Translations under genes and position numbers: made by a program | Notes under the pieces: model-generated | What the model saw: the letters and a program-made list of their open reading frames with translations, nothing else | The model's database searches: none | What the model was told of the DNA's origin: nothing | From: Zwartia vadi | Lineage (GTDB): Bacteria > Pseudomonadota > Gammaproteobacteria > Burkholderiales > Burkholderiaceae_B | Reading direction: 5' to 3' | DNA: 64,000 bases | Assembly (NCBI RefSeq): GCF_030410375.1 | Contig: NZ_JAUHHE010000005.1 | Span: 1 to 64,000, forward strand | Shown here: in pieces, positions 8,760 through 18,025 of the stretch | Position numbering within the stretch: the first letter of the stretch is position 1 | Layout: each line of letters starts with the position of its first letter

Positions 8760-9296
8760 ATGAGTGAAGTCTTCACCCCTACACCCGCCTGGCAAGAGCA
8801 AATATTCAAAGTTCTCAAAGAAGGTGGCATTCAGCAAGTGTCTTACGTGCCGGATGCCGGACATGCGCATGTTATTCGCCGCGTGAACGAAGATCCCGAT
8901 ATGCGTGCCATCGTCTTGACGACTGAGGAAGAGGGCGTGGCAGTCGCTGGCGGTGCATGGCTCGGAGGTCAACGGCATGCATTGCTCATGCAGAGCAGCG
9001 GTGTGGGTAACTGTATCAACATGATGTCGTTGCTGCAAAGTTGCCGCTTTCCGTTTTTGACACTGGTGACGATGCGCGGCGAGTATGCGGAGTTCAATCC
9101 TTGGCAAGTACCGATGAGTAAAGCGACGCAAGCTTCGATGGAGTTGATGGGTATCAAGGTATACCGTGCGGAGCGTGCCGATGAGGTTGAGGACGTTGTG
9201 GGGGCCGCACTCGATTTCGCCTTTGAAGGCGGAGAGCCTGTTGCCGTGCTGCTTTCGCAGCGCTTGATCGGCCGCAAGAAATGGTTGCGTAACTAA
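8760..9296 (+). CDS. ThDP-dependent decarboxylase, N-terminal (PYR-type) subunit
   Basis: About 178 residues corresponding to the N-terminal pyrimidine-binding domain of ThDP enzymes. The glutamate activating the cofactor is probably in VLTTEEEGVAVAGGAWLGG, followed by LLMQSSGVGNCINMM. The separate-subunit form is known from sulfopyruvate decarboxylase (ComD/ComE) and is close to phosphonopyruvate decarboxylases. The frame is open to 8712, but ATG 8760 (MSEVFTPTPAW) follows an AAGGA-like site. The partner domain is encoded 69 bases downstream. The substrate is not identifiable; a 2-oxoacid is likely. Confidence 0.8.
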   Translation: MSEVFTPTPAWQEQIFKVLKEGGIQQVSYVPDAGHAHVIRRVNEDPDMRAIVLTTEEEGVAVAGGAWLGGQRHALLMQSSGVGNCINMMSLLQSCRFPFLTLVTMRGEYAEFNPWQVPMSKATQASMELMGIKVYRAERADEVEDVVGAALDFAFEGGEPVAVLLSQRLIGRKKWLRN

Positions 9297-9365
9297 TCTT
9301 AACGATGACGTAACGAATCGCTCATTCATCGCGAATCAGTCATCAATGATCAGATAGGAATTTTA

Positions 9366-9965
9366 ATGAGTCAAGTTCAGTCTTCTAACAGTGTGATCGA
9401 TCGTCGCGAATTCGTGCGCGCGCTGATTGCAAAATGTCCAGAGTCTTTGATCGTCACCGGCCTGGGTTCCGCAACTTATGACGTCTATGCTGCGGGCGAT
9501 CGCGATAAAAACTTTTACCTGTGGGGTGCCATGGGTGGTGCGGCCGCAATGGGCCTCGGCCTGGCGCTGGCTCAGCCAGACAAATCTGTGCTGGTGATCA
9601 CAGGTGATGGCGAGCAGTTGATGGGTATCGGATCTTTAGCGACCATCTCCGCTCAAAAGCCTGCCAACCTCACGATTGTTGTTCTCGATAATGGCCACTT
9701 TGGCGAAACCGGCATGCAGTTCAGTCACTCCAGCCTCGGGACGAATATGTCCGCCGTTGCCAAGGCTTGCGGGATTGCTAATTCTTATCAAGTTAAGGAT
9801 ATGGCGGGTTTGGCTCAGGTCGAGCAACACGTCAATGCCCGCCAGGGTGTGACCTTTGCGCAGATTCTAGTCAAAGCGGACGATCTGCCACGCGCCTTGC
9901 CTTCGCGTGATGGTGTATTTGTCAAAAACCGTTTCCGCGCAGCCCTGGGTCTCGCACCGTTCTAA
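9366..9965 (+). CDS. ThDP-dependent decarboxylase, C-terminal (PP-type) subunit
   Basis: A 199-residue diphosphate-binding domain of a ThDP enzyme. The Mg/ThDP motif runs from GDGEQLMGIGSLATI to VVLDNGHFGETG, preceded by FYLWGAMGGAAAMGLGLALA. It complements the preceding gene, so together they form one heteromeric enzyme of the sulfopyruvate/phosphonopyruvate decarboxylase group. The gene is followed by a hairpin and then the convergent peptide transporter operon. Confidence 0.82.
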   Translation: MSQVQSSNSVIDRREFVRALIAKCPESLIVTGLGSATYDVYAAGDRDKNFYLWGAMGGAAAMGLGLALAQPDKSVLVITGDGEQLMGIGSLATISAQKPANLTIVVLDNGHFGETGMQFSHSSLGTNMSAVAKACGIANSYQVKDMAGLAQVEQHVNARQGVTFAQILVKADDLPRALPSRDGVFVKNRFRAALGLAPF

Positions 9966-9971
9966 ATAAAC

Positions 9972-10004
9972 ACTGGCCCCGATTCAATAAGAAAAGGGGC
10001 CAGT
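9972..10004. terminator. Hairpin between convergent operons
   Basis: ACTGGCCCC (9972-9980) and GGGGCCAGT (9996-10004) form a perfect 9-bp stem with a 15-base loop, between the convergent ThDP subunit gene and the transporter operon. There is no T tract on either strand, so it may act as a weak or Rho-assisted terminator, or protect transcript ends. Confidence 0.4.
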
Positions 10005-10052
10005 CAGTCGCAGCAAATGCATCAAATTCTTGCAGTGACCAAATTTCTGCAG

Positions 10053-11012
10053 TTACTTCTTTGCCGGATACAGATGGCAGGCGACCTCGCCCTGGGCGTC
10101 CCGTAGCAAACGAGGATGTTCAACAGAACATTCGGGTCGGCGCTGTTGGCATCGGGGATGAAACGCGCATCCTGTCGGCGGGTGCAAGGGGTCAGGAAAG
10201 GAGAGTCCCAGCCCCATATCTGGAATGCCTAAACCGGGTTCAGGTGTCAGTACTGAGGCCAGGAGCGCCTGTGTATAGGGGTGCCGGGGGTGTTTGAATA
10301 ATTCAGCCGTCTGAGTGAGTTCAACCACGCGACCCAGATACATCACCGCAACTTGTGTCGCAATGTGTTCAACCACGGCCAAGTTGTGGCTGATAAAGAC
10401 ATAGGTCAGGTTGAATTCTTTGCGCAAGTCCAACAGCAAATTCAAAATCTGGGCTTGAACCGAGACATCCAGTGCGGAGGTTGGCTCATCGCACACCACA
10501 ATTTCAGGGTTGATCACCAAGGCGCGTGCAATCGCCACACGTTGACGTTGACCACCAGAAAGTTGTCCGGGCGTGTTGTCCGCATAGCGAGCGGGCAAGC
10601 CTACACGCTCAAGCATCTCGATCGCCTTTTTACGACGTTCGCTTTGAGTGCCGACGCCTAGTACGTCAAGAGGAAAAGATACGATGGAGGAAATCGTGCG
10701 GCGTGGATTCAGCGAGGAATAGGGGTCTTGAAAAATAGGTTGAACCCGGCGTGCGAGTTCACGGCGATCAATTTTATTAATATCTTGTCCGTCGATCAGC
10801 ACACTCCCGCGGGAAGGGGGCGTGAGCCCCAGCAGCATGCGTGCCAGTGTCGATTTACCGCAGCCTGACTCGCCCACGATACCCAGCACGTCTTTGCGCT
10901 GCACGGAGAGGTCAACGCCATTGACCGCATGCAGTGTCTGACGGGCCTTAAACATGCCGGCACTAACTGAAAAAGTGCGCTGCAGATCTTTTGTTTCAAT
11001 CAGGGCAGTCAT
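10053..11012 (-). CDS. Peptide ABC transporter ATP-binding protein (DppF/OppF-like)
   Basis: One of the two ATPases of a Dpp/Opp-type importer. It has Walker A (GESGCGKSTLARMLLGL), signature (LSGGQRQRVAIARAL), Walker B (EIVVCDEPTSALD), the switch His (YVFISHNLAVV) and the C-terminal oligopeptide-type extension (PTGCAFHPRCQQRRPEC). The frame is open to 11057, but ATG 11012 forms a 4-base ATGA overlap with the upstream ATPase gene, typical of translational coupling. It is the last gene of the operon. Confidence 0.93.
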   Translation of the reverse strand: MTALIETKDLQRTFSVSAGMFKARQTLHAVNGVDLSVQRKDVLGIVGESGCGKSTLARMLLGLTPPSRGSVLIDGQDINKIDRRELARRVQPIFQDPYSSLNPRRTISSIVSFPLDVLGVGTQSERRKKAIEMLERVGLPARYADNTPGQLSGGQRQRVAIARALVINPEIVVCDEPTSALDVSVQAQILNLLLDLRKEFNLTYVFISHNLAVVEHIATQVAVMYLGRVVELTQTAELFKHPRHPYTQALLASVLTPEPGLGIPDMGLGLSFPDPLHPPTGCAFHPRCQQRRPECSVEHPRLLRDAQGEVACHLYPAKK

Positions 11013-12007
11013 TGGCCTGCTCCGCTCTGGTTCAGTTCGTTCATGACACAACGCCATTGTTGACCCTGGGCTGTCTGATGCAGGGGGATGGTTTCACTGC
11101 AACGTGCCTGAGCATGCGCGCAGCGATCCTTGAAGGCGCAGCCTTTCATTTCGCCGATGAGTGAGGGGACGACACCGGGAATGGTGCCGAGCTTGCCGCC
11201 GGGGATTGTTTTGCCCGGGATAGGAATACAGCTGATCAAGCCGCGCGTATAAGGGTGCTGGGGCGCGGCAAAGATATCCTGCGCGGCTCCTTCTTCGACA
11301 ATCTGGCCCGCATACATGACGGCCACACGATCGGCAATACGTGCGACCACGCCCAGATCATGGGTGATGAGCACCATGGCGATGCCCAACTCATCCTGGA
11401 GATCAGCCAACAGACGCAAAATTTGCGCTTGAATGGTGACGTCCAGCGCCGTGCTTGGTTCGTCTGCGATCAGTAGTTCTGGGCCGCACATGAGCGCCAT
11501 AGCGATCATGACGCGTTGACGCAGACCACCGGAGAGTTGGTGCGGATACTGTCCGAGCCGCTCGGCAGCCGAGGCGATCCCCACTTTTTCCAATAACTCG
11601 ACCGCGCGCAAGCGCGCCTCTTCGGCGGAGGCTTTGCGGTGGTGGCGGTAATGCTCGGTGAGTTGATCGCCAATCGTATAGGCTGGATTCAGAGCGGTCA
11701 TCGGCTCCTGAAAAATCATGGCCATACGATTGCCGCGCAAATCATTGATGCGTTGTTTGCTTGCTTGAGCGAGGTCTTCGCCTAAAAACTCGAAGACACG
11801 GCTCTTGCGTGTCGCGGTTTTGGGCAGCAGTCCCATCATGGATAGCGAGGTGATGGATTTGCCGCAGCCAGATTCACCGACAATACAGAGTGTTTCGCCA
11901 CGTTTGACCTGCAAGGAGATATCGCGCACCACATGCAGCGTGCCACGGGGTGTGGAGATATCTACAGTCAGTCCCTGTACATCCAGAACAATTTCGTCAG
12001 TCACCAT
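11009..12007 (-). CDS. Peptide ABC transporter ATP-binding protein (DppD/OppD-like)
   Basis: Second ATPase of the importer. Walker A is GESGCGKSITSLSMMGL, the signature LSGGLRQRVMIAMAL, Walker B LLIADEPSTALD, and the switch histidine is in VLITHDLGVV. The C-terminal extension KGCAFKDRCAHAQARC matches the cysteine-containing tail of oligopeptide ATPases. It lies 2 bases after the permease gene and overlaps the next ATPase gene by 4 bases. Confidence 0.93.
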   Translation of the reverse strand: MVTDEIVLDVQGLTVDISTPRGTLHVVRDISLQVKRGETLCIVGESGCGKSITSLSMMGLLPKTATRKSRVFEFLGEDLAQASKQRINDLRGNRMAMIFQEPMTALNPAYTIGDQLTEHYRHHRKASAEEARLRAVELLEKVGIASAAERLGQYPHQLSGGLRQRVMIAMALMCGPELLIADEPSTALDVTIQAQILRLLADLQDELGIAMVLITHDLGVVARIADRVAVMYAGQIVEEGAAQDIFAAPQHPYTRGLISCIPIPGKTIPGGKLGTIPGVVPSLIGEMKGCAFKDRCAHAQARCSETIPLHQTAQGQQWRCVMNELNQSGAGQ

Positions 12008-12009
12008 GA

Positions 12010-12837
12010 TTAAGCTCTCTCGCCCGGTGTCAGGAGCTGATGGAGACCATCACCTGCCAGGTTGATGGCGAAAATCAATAAAGCCAAAGCCGTACCGGGA
12101 ATCGCAATCAGCCAAAATGAAAAGAACATGTAGGACTTAGCCTCTGAAATCATCAAGCCCCAAGAGGGTAGCGGGGGTTGAACACCGAGCCCTAGAAACG
12201 ACAGTGCCGCTTCAAGCAAAATCGCGCTCGCAGCTTCGAGTGTGGCGATCACAATCAGATGAGGCATTACATTGGGCAGGACCTCTGTCAGCATGATGCG
12301 CAGTGTCGATGCGCCAGCAGACTGCGCCGCAGAGACATATTCCATGGATCGCACTTGTTGCGTCGCGCTACGCATCACCACGGCAAAACGGTCCCATTTT
12401 AGGAGGCCGAGCACCATAATGACGACCCACAAAGAGCCTCCAACCAGTGCAACTGTCGCGAGCGCCACCAAAATGACAGGCATGGACAGGCGTGTGGTCA
12501 CCATGAAGGACACGATCATGTCGATCCGACCGCCAAAGTAGCCAGCTAGCATACCCATCGTGGTGCCGATCAGTCCTGAAATCACAGCAACGCTCAGGCC
12601 AATCAGCAAAGAAATACGCGCGCCATAAAGCAAGCGTGACAAATAGTCGCGACCGAGCTGATCGGTGCCAAGGGGATGTGCCCAACTACCTTTTTCGTAC
12701 CAGACTGGCGGAACAGTCCGATTGGTCAGATCCTGAAAGTAGGGGTCATACGGTGACAGCCAATGTGCGAATACTGCACAGAAGACGATGAAAAGCAGTA
12801 GACCGCAACCCACATAAAGAGCCGTATTTTTTTTCAT
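12010..12837 (-). CDS. Peptide ABC transporter permease (DppC/OppC-like)
   Basis: Inner-membrane permease with a first membrane helix near residue 10, a periplasmic loop (HPLGTDQLGRDYLSRLLYG), further helices, and the EAA-type coupling loop (EAALSFLGLGVQPPLPSWG). The start at 12837 (MKKNTALYVGC) falls 1 base after the stop of the companion permease; the longer open frame to 12879 would overlap it by 41 bases and adds an atypical N-terminus. Forms the translocation channel with the DppB-like partner. Confidence 0.92.
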   Translation of the reverse strand: MKKNTALYVGCGLLLFIVFCAVFAHWLSPYDPYFQDLTNRTVPPVWYEKGSWAHPLGTDQLGRDYLSRLLYGARISLLIGLSVAVISGLIGTTMGMLAGYFGGRIDMIVSFMVTTRLSMPVILVALATVALVGGSLWVVIMVLGLLKWDRFAVVMRSATQQVRSMEYVSAAQSAGASTLRIMLTEVLPNVMPHLIVIATLEAASAILLEAALSFLGLGVQPPLPSWGLMISEAKSYMFFSFWLIAIPGTALALLIFAINLAGDGLHQLLTPGERA

Positions 12838-12838
12838 C

Positions 12839-13756
12839 TCAAGCAACTCGAATACGAGGATCAAGCCAGGCGTTGGCAATATCTGAGGCCAGGGTCAACA
12901 AGATATAGATGACTGACAGCAGCAAAACAATCACCTGCGTGACTGGGAAATCTTTTTGAATGATGCTTTGGTAGGCGAGATAGCCCAGACCATCGAGTGC
13001 GAAAATAGTCTCGATCACGACGGAGCCGCCCAGCAAAAAGCCGAGTTGCACAGCTGCGAGCGCCACGACCGGGACAATCGCATTACGCAAGGCATGCTTG
13101 AAAATGACAGTGCCGGTTGGAAGGCCTTTGGCACGCGCGGTGCGGATGTAGTCCGCACTGAGTACTTCTATCATGCCGGCCCGAATCAGACGCATAAATG
13201 CAGGTGCGGCGTAATAGCCAAGCGCGATGGCTGGCATCACGAAATGTTGCCAGGTGCCGCTACCGGATACCGGCAACATGCGCCAGGTAATTGAAAACAG
13301 CATAATCAGGATCAGCGCAAAAAAGAAATTGGGCATCGCCTGACCGACCACAGCCACACCCAGACAGAGGCGGTCAATCCAGCTGTTTTTATAAATTGCT
13401 GCTAGTACGCCCAGCGGTACTGAAATAAGCAGGGCAAAAGCCAGCGAGTAAATCGCAAGCAAAAGAGTGGTTTCAAGCTTGGTAAAAATAAGCTTGCCTA
13501 CATCTGTTTTGAAATAGATCGACTGACCCAGGTCGCCCTGAACCACTTTAAGCAGCCAGTTACCAAACTGGACAATGATTGGCTGGTCAAAACCATAGGT
13601 TTTGCGAACCATGTCGATGTCGACCTGTCGTGCGCCCTCTCCGGCGATCGCCAATGCTGGATCGCCTGAGAGGTAAAGCAGCATGAAGGCAAGAATTGAA
13701 ACTGTCAGCGCGACCAGGACAGCGAGTCCTAGCCGCTTTGTAATATATGCCAGCAT
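12839..13756 (-). CDS. Peptide ABC transporter permease (DppB/OppB-like)
   Basis: First permease of the importer, 305 residues. It begins MLAYITKRLGLAVLVAL with a typical N-terminal helix, has the periplasmic segment YGFDQPIIVQFGNWL, and the coupling loop DYIRTARAKGLPTGTVIFKHALRNA, which contacts an ATPase. It follows the binding-protein gene by 44 bases in the same orientation and precedes the second permease. Confidence 0.94.
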   Translation of the reverse strand: MLAYITKRLGLAVLVALTVSILAFMLLYLSGDPALAIAGEGARQVDIDMVRKTYGFDQPIIVQFGNWLLKVVQGDLGQSIYFKTDVGKLIFTKLETTLLLAIYSLAFALLISVPLGVLAAIYKNSWIDRLCLGVAVVGQAMPNFFFALILIMLFSITWRMLPVSGSGTWQHFVMPAIALGYYAAPAFMRLIRAGMIEVLSADYIRTARAKGLPTGTVIFKHALRNAIVPVVALAAVQLGFLLGGSVVIETIFALDGLGYLAYQSIIQKDFPVTQVIVLLLSVIYILLTLASDIANAWLDPRIRVA

Positions 13757-13800
13757 GATGCCTTACCTAAGATACAAATAGTAAAAACAAAAAGAGAGGA

Positions 13801-15360
13801 TTACTTCCAGCTCATTTCCCAAAAACGAACCAACTCGTCATGGTAGGGCTTGAAGTTTACCTCTTTGCTAGCAACGTAGTAGACAGGTAGAGTCCAAAGC
13901 GGCACAGCGTATGCTTGGTCGGCAATAATCGACAAAGCCTTCTGATATACCTCCTGGCGCTTCTTCATATCGACCGTGCTGTCGCCCTCGTTCAGCAATT
14001 TGATGACCTCAGGGTCGCGGCTCACATCGTCTGCACCGCCACCAAAGTAAACCGGCGTGGAGGCCGACATGTCGTTGACAAGGTTCGATCCCCAAGTCTG
14101 GTGCGTGAGGGAGGTCTTGTTGGCGCGCGCCAAGTCCCGCATCGCTGCGTATTGCATGAAGCTCAGCTTTGGCTTGATCCCGACAGCGCTCAGATAGTTG
14201 ATCATGGCTTCGGTTTGTGGACGCTCGCGGTACGCCATCAGATCCACTTCAAAACCATTGGGGTAGCCTGCTTCGGCCAGAAGTTTTTTCGCCAAGGCAG
14301 GGTCATAGTTGTAGACCTTGACACCTTGGCTGGTACAGCCTACCTGTGAGGGTGTGCAAATTGAGTTGATGATCTCTCCGCCACCCACGATGTTTTTCAA
14401 AATCGCTTCGCGGTCTATCGCGTGGGCGATGGCATGCCGGACGCGTACGTCCTTGAGTTGAGGAGCGGGCGTACCATCACGTGTGTTCATCTGCAGGAAT
14501 ACGATACGCATCGTGTTACCGCTTTGAACTTGCAGGTGAGGCAGGGACTTAAGCTTTTCAGCCTGATCCTTTGGAACGTGCATGATGAAGTCTTCGCCAC
14601 CAGACATCACCTCAGCCATCTGTGTTTGGCGGTCAGGGATGAAGCGAATCCGGACTTTGCCGATAGTCGGTTGTTTTTTTGGTGAGTCTTTGAAGTAATC
14701 TGGGTTGCGCTCAAGGGTCAAAGACTTGCCGGGAATGTGCTCAACCACTTTGTAAGGGCCGGAGCCAATCGGCTTGAGGTTCATGCCATTTGGACCGACT
14801 TCTTTGTAGTACTTGGCCGGATGAATAGCAATGGCTGTCGCGAGATAGTCAATCGCGGCAGGGAAAGGCTGTTTACTGATGATTCGGACTTTGTATTTGC
14901 TAACTTTTTCCGCTTTCTCAATCCAGCCTGTCACAGTTTGCTGTCGTGCTTTGTTAGCAGGGTCGGAAACGAAATTCAGCGTGTATACAACAGAATCCGC
15001 GTCAAACTCTTCTCCATTATGGAACTTGATGCCCTCTCGCAGATCGAACTCTAAAGTGCGATCGTCGATTTGCTTCCAGCTTTTTGCAAGTTGACCTTTG
15101 TATTCACCTGTCACGGGGTCGCGGTATACCAGCGTATCCCAAACGTTGGCGGCAATAATCACGCCAATCCGGACATTGTTGTAGTAGGGGTCGATGTTCT
15201 CAGGCGTTTGGTCGTAAGCAAAACCTAGCGTGTCGTTCTTTTTGCCCGCATGGGCAGGCAAAGTGAAAGCTACAGTGGCGGCCAGGGCACAAGCAAGCAA
15301 GCCTGCACGCAGATTAAATTTAGCCAAAGGGGCTTTTAAAGCAATGCTCGAATAGTTCAT
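13801..15360 (-). CDS. Periplasmic solute-binding protein, family 5 (peptide/opine type)
   Basis: Captures the substrate for the ABC importer. The start at 15360 has AGGAAG 8-10 bases upstream and gives a Sec signal peptide ending in LPAHA, cleaved before GKKND. The SBP_bac_5 features DQTPENIDPYYNN, LREGIKFHNGEEFDADSVVYT and the late AVPLWTLPVYY are present. The length is typical at about 519. It is the first gene of the five-gene transporter operon and is divergent from a serine hydrolase. Family 5 proteins bind peptides, nickel, opines or related molecules, so the ligand is open. Confidence 0.92.
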   Translation of the reverse strand: MNYSSIALKAPLAKFNLRAGLLACALAATVAFTLPAHAGKKNDTLGFAYDQTPENIDPYYNNVRIGVIIAANVWDTLVYRDPVTGEYKGQLAKSWKQIDDRTLEFDLREGIKFHNGEEFDADSVVYTLNFVSDPANKARQQTVTGWIEKAEKVSKYKVRIISKQPFPAAIDYLATAIAIHPAKYYKEVGPNGMNLKPIGSGPYKVVEHIPGKSLTLERNPDYFKDSPKKQPTIGKVRIRFIPDRQTQMAEVMSGGEDFIMHVPKDQAEKLKSLPHLQVQSGNTMRIVFLQMNTRDGTPAPQLKDVRVRHAIAHAIDREAILKNIVGGGEIINSICTPSQVGCTSQGVKVYNYDPALAKKLLAEAGYPNGFEVDLMAYRERPQTEAMINYLSAVGIKPKLSFMQYAAMRDLARANKTSLTHQTWGSNLVNDMSASTPVYFGGGADDVSRDPEVIKLLNEGDSTVDMKKRQEVYQKALSIIADQAYAVPLWTLPVYYVASKEVNFKPYHDELVRFWEMSWK

Positions 15361-15564
15361 AGTCTTCCTCTGATTCGGTTTGTCACGACATCGTCTAGCA
15401 AGCATGTTTCTTTTAACAGGTAAATCATCCCACAGGCAACAGGTTGCAATTAGGACTTACACCCAGTTGATAGTTGTATATGCAATTACTGTGCCAAAAT
15501 TGTCCACAATCAAAGTTTTTACACATTAAATACTCATTTCGACTTTTATTTCACAAGGTGATGT

Positions 15565-16623
15565 ATGCAGAGCCCCGCACTAGAACAGGCCGTACAGTTT
15601 GCGATCGATCATGAAAGTACTTGGGACCGTGACTGCACAAGCAGTAATTGGGGTGTACATCATGGCGATCCTGCGCCATATAACAAGCTTTATGGTCCCG
15701 TGCACTCTCGTGGACCGAACTCAGGCACTATTTTGTTGCGTGGCAAACATCTGGTCTCCTGGGGCGAGCCCAAGCGTGCAGATCTGACTTTTAGCGTGGC
15801 CAAGACCTACCTCGCTTTGTTAGCAGGTGTGGCATTTGATCGTGGACTGATCAAAGACTTGAACGAGCCGATTGGTAGGAAATTGAAGGGAATCGGTTTC
15901 GATGAAGGTAATAATGCGCAAGTGACTTGGGAGCAGATGCTCCAACAGACCAGTGAATGGGAGGGCACATTGTTCGGCCTGCCTGATCAGGTGGATCGCT
16001 ATCGTGCCGTGACGTTTGCCAAAGCACCGGACGGCGTGAAAGGGGATGCGCGGCCTTTGCAGCCAGCCGGCACCTATTGGGAATACAACGACGTTCGCAT
16101 CAACCAGTTGTCATTGGCTTTGTTGCACCTGTTTCAGCGTCCATTGCCTGAGGTCTTTCGCGAGGCGATTACGCGTCCGGTGGGCGCAACAGAGAACTGG
16201 AATTGGGTTGGTTACGATGACGCCTGGGTGGAGATCGCCGGCAAACGTGTCCAGTCTGTTCCCGGCGGAACGCATTGGGGAGGGGGGATGTCCATTAGCA
16301 GCGAAGATCAGGCCCTGATCGGTCAGATGATGCTGGATGAGGGAATGGCCAATGGCAAACGCGTGCTGTCAGCTGAATGGATCAAGCGTATGCAAGTGCC
16401 CTGCAAGCTGGCACCATTCTATGGCTACCTCGTTTGGCTGAATGATCAGCAGAAGGTATTTCCAAGTTTGCCGGCTTCAAGCTATTTTGCGGTCGGAGCG
16501 GGTAGTTCATTTACCTGGATCGAGCCTGAAATGGGTATGGTGGTGATTATTCGCTGGCTCAACTCCGCGCATGCGGATGCAGTGTTTGGAAAGATTTATC
16601 AAGCAGTCAAGGCCATGGCCTAA
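15565..16623 (+). CDS. Serine hydrolase of the beta-lactamase/class C family
   Basis: A 352-residue member of the SxxK acyl-enzyme superfamily. The nucleophile motif is SVAK at about residue 77, the second motif is the Tyr-x-Asn-like YND at about 174, and a HWGGG segment at about 231 could be the third element (KTG-like). No signal peptide is visible, so it should be cytoplasmic. That argues against a beta-lactamase and for an amidase or esterase, such as 6-aminohexanoate-dimer hydrolase or D-aminopeptidase relatives. It is divergent from the peptide transporter, which may import its substrate. A terminator follows the stop. Confidence 0.82.
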   Translation: MQSPALEQAVQFAIDHESTWDRDCTSSNWGVHHGDPAPYNKLYGPVHSRGPNSGTILLRGKHLVSWGEPKRADLTFSVAKTYLALLAGVAFDRGLIKDLNEPIGRKLKGIGFDEGNNAQVTWEQMLQQTSEWEGTLFGLPDQVDRYRAVTFAKAPDGVKGDARPLQPAGTYWEYNDVRINQLSLALLHLFQRPLPEVFREAITRPVGATENWNWVGYDDAWVEIAGKRVQSVPGGTHWGGGMSISSEDQALIGQMMLDEGMANGKRVLSAEWIKRMQVPCKLAPFYGYLVWLNDQQKVFPSLPASSYFAVGAGSSFTWIEPEMGMVVIIRWLNSAHADAVFGKIYQAVKAMA

Positions 16624-16633
16624 CACACAAGGC

Positions 16634-16656
16634 GGGGCGCTAACTTCGCCCCTTTT
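16634..16656 (+). terminator. Intrinsic terminator of the serine hydrolase gene
   Basis: GGGGCG (16634-16639) pairs with CGCCCC (16647-16652) around a 7-base loop, then TTTTATCTTT follows. It lies 10 bases after the stop codon and 25 bases before the next start. Confidence 0.75.
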
Positions 16657-16681
16657 ATCTTTAAACCCAGAAACGGGATCT

Positions 16682-17980
16682 ATGATGCAGAAAAATAAAG
16701 TCCGCAATTTTTCACTGACTGCCGCGACCGCTGCGATGGTGTTGACGCTGGCCACAGGTGGCGCTCTTTTTAGCGCATCCCTAGTCCAGCCTGCCTTCGC
16801 GCAGGGCACGACACAGTCGGCCAACTTGACCATGCCTCAGCTTGAGTCGTTGGTCTCGTCGATCGCGTTATACCCGGATTCATTGTTATCGCAAATGTTG
16901 ATGGCTGCGACCTATCCTCTCGAGGTAGCCGAGGCTGCCAATTGGTTGCGTAACAACACGCACCTCAAGGGTGATGCTCTACAAAATGCGCTGAAGCCTC
17001 AAACCTGGGACAACAGCGTGAAGTCTCTGGTCTCGTTCCCTGACGCACTCAACATGCTTGGCAACAACTTGAGCTGGACGCAACAGCTTGGGGATGCATA
17101 CCTCGCCCAGCCAAAAGATCTGATGCAAGCTGTACAGGCGTTGCGCGCCAAGGCGAGACAGTCTGGAAACCTCAAGTCCAATCAGCAGGTTTCCGTTTCG
17201 AGCGATGCACAGTCAAACATCATCATCGTTCCTGCGAATCCTCAAGTCGTGTACGTGCCAACATACAACCCTATGATGGTTTATGGTGCTTGGCCTTATG
17301 CCGCTTACCCCCCTTATCCTGTTTACAACCCCGCCTGGGGTTTGATGAGTTTTGGTATCGGGATGGCAGTCGGTGCAGCCTTGTGGTCCACGCCTCATTG
17401 GGGTTCTGGATCCATCACGATCAATAACGCGACCTTTAACAATTTCAATAATCGTTTCAATTCGGCTTCTAACTTGCGTTCTGATCGGTTCGGTAATGAC
17501 AGCACGTGGTCGCATAACCCCGCTCATCGCGATGGCATACCTTACGGCAATTCGGCACTGAATAATCGCTACGGTGCGGGCAACCACAGCGCAATCACCC
17601 GCAACGATATCGCGCGCCAGCAAAACGCAGTCAATGACTGGAGAAATAACGCTACGCCTGAGGAAAGGCAGCGCGCTGATCAAGCACGTCAAAACGCGCA
17701 AAATGCTTTTAATCGCAGTGCGACCCCTCAAGAGCGCAGTCAGGCCAGCCAAATGAATCAACAGGCCCGAAGCGACTGGACTCAGGATCGTGCCGATCCA
17801 AACCGCGCGCGTGAAGCGCGTCAGGAAAACCAGTTAGGCCGCGAAGGCCGTAGTGACTTTAATGCGGACAGATTTGGTGGAGGCGACCGCTTTGGCGGAG
17901 GTGACCGTTTCGGTGGCGGCGATCGTTTTGGTGGCCGTGGCTTTGGTGGCGGACATTTTGGCGGTGGATTCAGACGCTAG
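16682..17980 (+). CDS. DUF3300 domain protein, secreted
   Basis: A secreted or envelope protein of unknown function. The first ATG of a pair (16682/16685) gives a signal peptide ending in VQPAFAQ. The DUF3300 core (LESLVSSIALYPDSLLSQML, WDNSVKSLVSFP, NPQVVYVPTYNPMMVYG) spans about residues 40-230. A membrane-like AWGLMSFGIGMAVGAALW segment, an Asn-rich stretch (NNATFNNFNNRFN), a Gln/Arg/Asn-rich charged region and a Gly-rich tail made of RFGGGD repeats follow. The tail should be disordered. The frame is open upstream to 16571, inside the preceding gene, and this part is rejected. Confidence 0.82.
   Translation: MMQKNKVRNFSLTAATAAMVLTLATGGALFSASLVQPAFAQGTTQSANLTMPQLESLVSSIALYPDSLLSQMLMAATYPLEVAEAANWLRNNTHLKGDALQNALKPQTWDNSVKSLVSFPDALNMLGNNLSWTQQLGDAYLAQPKDLMQAVQALRAKARQSGNLKSNQQVSVSSDAQSNIIIVPANPQVVYVPTYNPMMVYGAWPYAAYPPYPVYNPAWGLMSFGIGMAVGAALWSTPHWGSGSITINNATFNNFNNRFNSASNLRSDRFGNDSTWSHNPAHRDGIPYGNSALNNRYGAGNHSAITRNDIARQQNAVNDWRNNATPEERQRADQARQNAQNAFNRSATPQERSQASQMNQQARSDWTQDRADPNRAREARQENQLGREGRSDFNADRFGGGDRFGGGDRFGGGDRFGGRGFGGGHFGGGFRR
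17873..17926 (+). repeat. Three 18-bp tandem repeats encoding FGGGDR
   Basis: Three consecutive 18-bp units, each starting TTTGG or TTCGG and encoding FGGGDR, followed by degenerate FGGRG and FGGGH units. Third-base differences between copies show that the repeat is not recent or that protein sequence is under selection. Confidence 0.85.
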
Positions 17981-18025
17981 TCGTCTTTTCCGCTCAACCC
18001 TTCAATTTTTTTGGAAACAGTCATG

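Noticed and set aside
15565..16623. Class C beta-lactamase (antibiotic resistance)
   Set aside because: SxxK and Tyr-x-Asn-like motifs exist, but there is no signal peptide or clear KTG, and the context is a peptide transporter.
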